Positions 54,586 to 58,456 of a stretch of DNA of 58,456 nt are shown piece by piece (within the stretch, counting starts at the first letter, position 1; every line of letters starts with the position of its first letter). The DNA is from Rhodospirillales bacterium. GTDB lineage: Bacteria > Pseudomonadota > Alphaproteobacteria > Rhodospirillales > Magnetovibrionaceae. Under the pieces are notes generated by a model. It saw only the letters and a list, made by a program, of their open reading frames with translations. It made no database searches and was not told the origin of the DNA. The position numbers were made by a program, and so were the translations under genes. The stretch covers positions 1-58,456 of the forward strand of contig JANLGW010000057.1 of NCBI GenBank assembly GCA_024653965.1, written 5' to 3'.

Positions 54586-56433
54586 ATGGCTTTTCCGGCT
54601 CGATTCTTAGATGAATTGCGCGACCGCACCGCGTTGTCGGATGTGGTGGGCCGCCGTGTGCGCTTGGTGAAAAAGGGCCGCGAACATTCCGGTCTATGCC
54701 CGTTCCACAAAGAAAAAACGCCGTCGTTCACGGTCAACGACGATAAAGGTTTTTATCACTGTTTCGGCTGCGGGGCGCATGGTTCGGCGTTCGATTTCGT
54801 GATGGAAACCGAGGGCCTGAGTTTTCGGGAAACGGTGGAAAAACTGGCCGCCGATGTGGGTATGCAGGTGCCCGAAGACAGCCCCGAAGAGCGCCAACGG
54901 GCCGAGCGCAAAAAGACCCTCTACGATGTGGTCGAGGCGGCGTGCCAGTATTTCGAACAGCAATTATCCCTTCCCGGCGGCCAGCAGGCCTTGAAGTATT
55001 TGCGGGATCGTGGGCTGTCGGATCAAACGATCGGCAAATTCCGTTTGGGTTTTTCGCCGGACCGCCGCGACGCTCTGGCGGGTGCGCTTGGCACTCAGGG
55101 TCATAACAAAGATGAACTGGTGGCGGCGGGTTTGATCATCAAACGGGACGATGGCTCCACCTATGACCGCTTCCACGGCCGGGTGATGTTTCCGATCCTG
55201 GACCGGCGCGGGCGGGTGGTGGCGTTCGGCGGGCGTGTTTTGGGTTCCGACAAGGATGTCGCCAAATACTTAAACAGCCCCGAAACCGATTTGTTTCACA
55301 AAGGCCACCTGTTGTACGCCTTGGATACGGCTCAGGTCGCGGCGCGCGCGGGTCAGGCCTTGGTGGTGACCGAAGGTTATATGGACGTGATCGCGCTGTA
55401 TCAGGCCGGATTTGAAGGCGCGGTGGCGCCATTGGGTACCGCTTTGACCGAAGAACAGATTTTGGAACTGTGGAAAATCATGCCCGAGCCGGTGTTGTGT
55501 TTCGATGGCGACAACGCCGGTGCCCGCGCCGCCACCCGCGCCGCCGTGCGCGCCTTGCCGTTGTTGCGCGCGGGTGTGGGTTTGCGTTTTGCCGCCCTGC
55601 CCAGTGGCGAAGACCCCGACAGTTTGGTGCAAAAACAAGGCTCTCAAGCCTTTCAGGCGCTATTGGATGCGGCCAAACCCTTAAGCCAGGTGTTGTGGGA
55701 GATGGAGCAGGCCCAAGGCCCCACCGACACACCCGAAGGCCGGGCCGGGCTGCAAAAGCGCCTAGACGACCATGTGCGCCGCATCGAAGACGCCACCGTG
55801 CGCAACCATTTTCAGTCTACGTTCAAGGACCGGGTGTGGAAATTGGGCCGCGCCGAAGGCCCGCAACGGGCTCAGGGCGGCTGGAAAACCCAAGGCGGGC
55901 GCGGATTTAAGCCATCAAAACCTCAGGTATTCGGCGCGGAAGACGGGCGCAAAGCGGCCCAATCGTCGCGCCTGGATTTGAGTGCCGTGCGCGAGGAGAT
56001 CCTTTTAGCGGCGCTGATCACCCACCCCGAGCTGTTCGATGAGGTGGGGGAAAAGCTGGGAAGCCTAGCTTTTTCAACGGTTGCGCTTGACAAGCTGCGT
56101 CAGGAAGCCCTAAAGACACTGGCTAAAGACGCAAGTCTTGACAGTGAAGCCTTTCAACGCCACCTCAGGGGATGTGGGTACGCCGAAATTCTGGACTCTC
56201 TTTTGAGCCCCCGGGTTTTCGGACATGCCTTCTTTGCTCGTTTGACGGAACCGTTTAATACGGCGTTGGCAGGGTGGAACGAGACGTATGAATTGTATTG
56301 CAGGCGTGACCTGGAAGCCGAACTCCGAGAAGCCGAGCGGCGCTTAGCCGCAGATATGACAGCGGAAAACTTTGAACGGTTTAAGGCGCTGAAAATTCAG
56401 GAGCAGACGGCACAACAGAGGAACGTCAAATAA
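54586..56433 (+). CDS. dnaG: DNA primase
   Basis: DnaG makes RNA primers at the replication fork. The 615-residue protein has the CHC2 zinc-binding domain (LCPFHKEKTPSFTV, YHCFGCGAHG), an RNA-polymerase core and the Toprim acidic motifs EGYMDVIALYQ and CFDGDNAGARAA. A C-terminal helicase-interaction domain follows a basic Gly/Lys-rich linker (residues ~430-460). Length is typical. It is followed by a hairpin and then rpoD, the macromolecular synthesis arrangement. Confidence 0.96.
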   Translation: MAFPARFLDELRDRTALSDVVGRRVRLVKKGREHSGLCPFHKEKTPSFTVNDDKGFYHCFGCGAHGSAFDFVMETEGLSFRETVEKLAADVGMQVPEDSPEERQRAERKKTLYDVVEAACQYFEQQLSLPGGQQALKYLRDRGLSDQTIGKFRLGFSPDRRDALAGALGTQGHNKDELVAAGLIIKRDDGSTYDRFHGRVMFPILDRRGRVVAFGGRVLGSDKDVAKYLNSPETDLFHKGHLLYALDTAQVAARAGQALVVTEGYMDVIALYQAGFEGAVAPLGTALTEEQILELWKIMPEPVLCFDGDNAGARAATRAAVRALPLLRAGVGLRFAALPSGEDPDSLVQKQGSQAFQALLDAAKPLSQVLWEMEQAQGPTDTPEGRAGLQKRLDDHVRRIEDATVRNHFQSTFKDRVWKLGRAEGPQRAQGGWKTQGGRGFKPSKPQVFGAEDGRKAAQSSRLDLSAVREEILLAALITHPELFDEVGEKLGSLAFSTVALDKLRQEALKTLAKDASLDSEAFQRHLRGCGYAEILDSLLSPRVFGHAFFARLTEPFNTALAGWNETYELYCRRDLEAELREAERRLAADMTAENFERFKALKIQEQTAQQRNVK

Positions 56434-56476
56434 GCCCCCAAACAATTGCCTGCGAGCAATTGGTGGAGGGGCTTTT
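56432..56476 (+). terminator. Intercistronic hairpin between dnaG and rpoD
   Basis: AAGCCCC/GGGGCTT (56432-56438/56468-56474) encloses CAATTG/CAATTG, and four T follow. It probably trims readthrough from dnaG into rpoD. The internal unpaired bases and short T run make it a partial terminator. Confidence 0.6.
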
Positions 56477-56570
56477 AGCGCTGGCAAAGCGCTTCGCATG
56501 GGATTGTAATTTCCCTTAAAGCTTGGCGGTCACGCCGGGCCGGGGACATGGAAAAGAACGAACGCGTCAT

Positions 56571-58456
56571 ATGGCTGTAAACAAGAATGCGCAGAAGGAC
56601 AAAGCGTCCGAAAGCGAAACTCCGGACGGTCCGCTGCTCGATACCTTGGGCGCCAACGTCAAGAAAATGATTGCCAAGGGCAAGGAGCGCGGCTTCGTCA
56701 CCTATGACGAGCTGAACGAAGCGCTGCCGCCCGATCAGGTGTCGTCCGAGCAGATCGAAGACACCATGAGCAGCCTCTCGGAAATGGGCATCAACGTCAT
56801 TGAATCCGATGACGCCGATGATCAGGCCGCGGAAGACGAACCCGCCAGCGTCGACGTCGATAGCGTCGACGACGAAGAAAAACCCTCCGCGGGCAACGTA
56901 TCCGAAAGCGACGTGGGCCGCACCGATGATCCGGTGCGCATGTATCTGCGCGAAATGGGTTCGGTCGAGTTGCTGTCGCGCGAAGGCGAAATCGCCATTG
57001 CCAAACGCATCGAAGCCGGCCGCGAAATGATGATCGGCGGCATCTGCGAAAGCCCGCTGACCATCCGCGCCATTGTTTCCTGGCACGACGCGTTGATCGC
57101 CGGGCAGATTTTACTGCGCGACATCATCGATCTGGACGCCACCTACGGTGGTGGTCCGGGTGCTGCCAGCGCCGGGGAAGCCGTCGAAGGCGAAGAAGGC
57201 GAAGCCGCCCCCCTGATCGTCGTCGAGAAGGCGCTTGAAGAAAAAGCAGAAAAACCCGCCGCTAAAAAAGGCCGGGCGGATGACGCCGACGCGGAAAAAT
57301 CCGCCGACGGTGAAGGAGCCGAAGGCGAAGAAGGCGAAAAGAACGGCGACGCCGACGACGAAGACGATCCCGAAAACAATCTGTCGCTGGCGGCGATGGA
57401 GGCCAAGCTCCTGCCGGTGGTGGTTGAAACCTTCGAAGAAATCGCCAAGACCTACAAAAAGATGCACCGTTTGCAGGTGAAGCGTCTCGACGCCATGCAA
57501 GGCGGCGAAGAATTCAAAGACACTCAGGAAAAGCGCTTCGGCGGTTTGCGCCGCGAATTGGTCCAATTGATGGAAATCGTGCATCTCAACAATGCGCGTA
57601 TCGAACAGTTGGTCGATCAGCTTTATGGCCTCAACCGCGCCATGATGGGCCTGGAAGGCAAGTTGCTGCGCATCGCGGTGAAGTGCCGCATCAAACGCGA
57701 AGATTTCATCGAGCATTATCAGGGTCACGAGCTCGACCCGCGCTGGATGGCCAAGATCAAAAAGCTGCCCGGCAAGGGTTGGGAAAAGTTCTCGACCAAA
57801 CATGTCGACGAAATTAAAGATATCCGCACCGCCATCGCCGAATTGGTGGAAGAATCCGGCCTGCCGGTCGGTGAATTCAAGCGCATCGTCAACACGGTGC
57901 AAAAGGGCGAACGCGAAGCCGCCAAGGCGAAAAAAGAAATGATCGAGGCCAACCTGCGCCTGGTTATTTCCATCGCCAAAAAATACACCAATCGCGGCCT
58001 GCAGTTTCTCGACCTGATCCAAGAAGGCAACATCGGCCTGATGAAGGCGGTGGATAAATTCGAATACCGCCGCGGTTATAAGTTCTCGACCTACGCCACG
58101 TGGTGGATCAGGCAGGCGATTACGCGGTCCATCGCCGATCAGGCCCGCACCATCCGTATTCCCGTGCACATGATCGAAACGATCAACAAACTGGTGCGCA
58201 CCTCGCGCCAGATGCTGCACGAAATCGGTCGCGAGCCGACGCCGGAAGAATTGGCGGTGCGCCTTTCCATGCCGCTGGAAAAAGTGCGCAAGGTGCTCAA
58301 GATCGCCAAGGAACCGATCAGTCTCGAAACCCCCATCGGCGACGAAGAAGATTCACACCTTGGCGATTTCATCGAAGATAAAAACGCAGTGCAGCCGCTG
58401 GATGCCGCCATCAACGGCAACCTGCGCGAAACCACCACCCGCGTTTTGGCCAGCCT
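56571..58456 (+). CDS. rpoD: RNA polymerase sigma factor RpoD (sigma-70), truncated by the window end
   Basis: This is the primary sigma factor. The frame runs open from the ATG at 56571 to the window edge (628 codons). Region 1.1 spans residues ~20-85 ([22 protein letters not shown]) and region 1.2 includes [22 protein letters not shown] long acidic non-conserved region follows (~190-265, Glu/Ala/Asp/Gly-rich). Region 2 has [27 protein letters not shown] and [15 protein letters not shown], and region 3 begins at [12 protein letters not shown]. Region 4 is outside. There is no strong ribosome site directly before the ATG; a 10-codon frame overlaps the start. Confidence 0.96.
   Translation, partial: MAVNKNAQKDKASESETPDGPLLDTLGANVKKMIAKGKERGFVTYDELNEALPPDQVSSEQIEDTMSSLSEMGINVIESDDADDQAAEDEPASVDVDSVDDEEKPSAGNVSESDVGRTDDPVRMYLREMGSVELLSREGEIAIAKRIEAGREMMIGGICESPLTIRAIVSWHDALIAGQILLRDIIDLDATYGGGPGAASAGEAVEGEEGEAAPLIVVEKALEEKAEKPAAKKGRADDADAEKSADGEGAEGEEGEKNGDADDEDDPENNLSLAAMEAKLLPVVVETFEEIAKTYKKMHRLQVKRLDAMQGGEEFKDTQEKRFGGLRRELVQLMEIVHLNNARIEQLVDQLYGLNRAMMGLEGKLLRIAVKCRIKREDFIEHYQGHELDPRWMAKIKKLPGKGWEKFSTKHVDEIKDIRTAIAELVEESGLPVGEFKRIVNTVQKGEREAAKAKKEMIEANLRLVISIAKKYTNRGLQFLDLIQEGNIGLMKAVDKFEYRRGYKFSTYATWWIRQAITRSIADQARTIRIPVHMIETINKLVRTSRQMLHEIGREPTPEELAVRLSMPLEKVRKVLKIAKEPISLETPIGDEEDSHLGDFIEDKNAVQPLDAAINGNLRETTTRVLAS

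Overview
This window looks like chromosomal DNA of an alphaproteobacterium, most likely of the order Rhodospirillales. The evidence is the gene neighbourhoods: leuCDB-asd, sdhCDAB, mdh-sucCDAB-lpd, xerC-DUF484-priA-atpHAGDC, greA-carBA and GatB/YqeY-dnaG-rpoD. The sigma-70 N-terminal layout and the Asd, SdhC and RpoD sequences also fit. Nearly everything is core metabolism or information processing. I saw no tRNA, rRNA, IS element, prophage or CRISPR array. The taxonomic call is an inference from family knowledge; no search was run.

Layout. 1-3.6 kb: leucine synthesis (leuC end, leuD, leuB), then asd behind what reads as a complete transcription attenuator with a Thr/Ile-rich leader peptide. 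3.7-4.9 kb: two tandem receiver-domain response regulators. 5-8.6 kb: the succinate dehydrogenase operon, with three 14-bp direct repeats upstream. 8.7-11.3 kb: small unassigned genes and a sterol-desaturase-family protein. 11.4-21.5 kb: zapE, then mdh-sucC-sucD-sucA-sucB-lpd, a TCA-cycle run. MDH carries a histone-H1-like Lys/Ala/Pro tail. 21.6-26.7 kb: a secreted protein, xerC, a DUF484 gene and priA. 27-31.9 kb: the F1 ATP synthase operon. 32-37.7 kb: hemerythrin, two SixA-like phosphatases, uvrB, a methyltransferase and an aspartate aminotransferase. 37.8-39.4 kb: a divergent NmrA/TetR pair with a palindromic operator.

39.4-43.6 kb is the accessory-looking part. It has broken copies and one intact copy of a pair of small paralogous proteins of unknown family (A and B). 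It also has a compact structured transcription unit, a divergent EF-G-like GTPase gene, and two tandem minus-strand small-RNA candidates with C-rich, anti-Shine-Dalgarno-like loops. 43.7-58.5 kb: LysR-trxB, a GH114 protein, an Lrp regulator, greA with a leftover second 3' end, and carA/carB with an unknown gene coupled between them. The window ends with GatB/YqeY, dnaG (two DnaA-box-like sites upstream) and a truncated rpoD.

The best candidates for something undescribed are the asd attenuator, the tandem C-rich-loop sRNAs, the A/B small-protein locus with its adjacent structured RNA, the carA-X-carB arrangement and the MDH tail.
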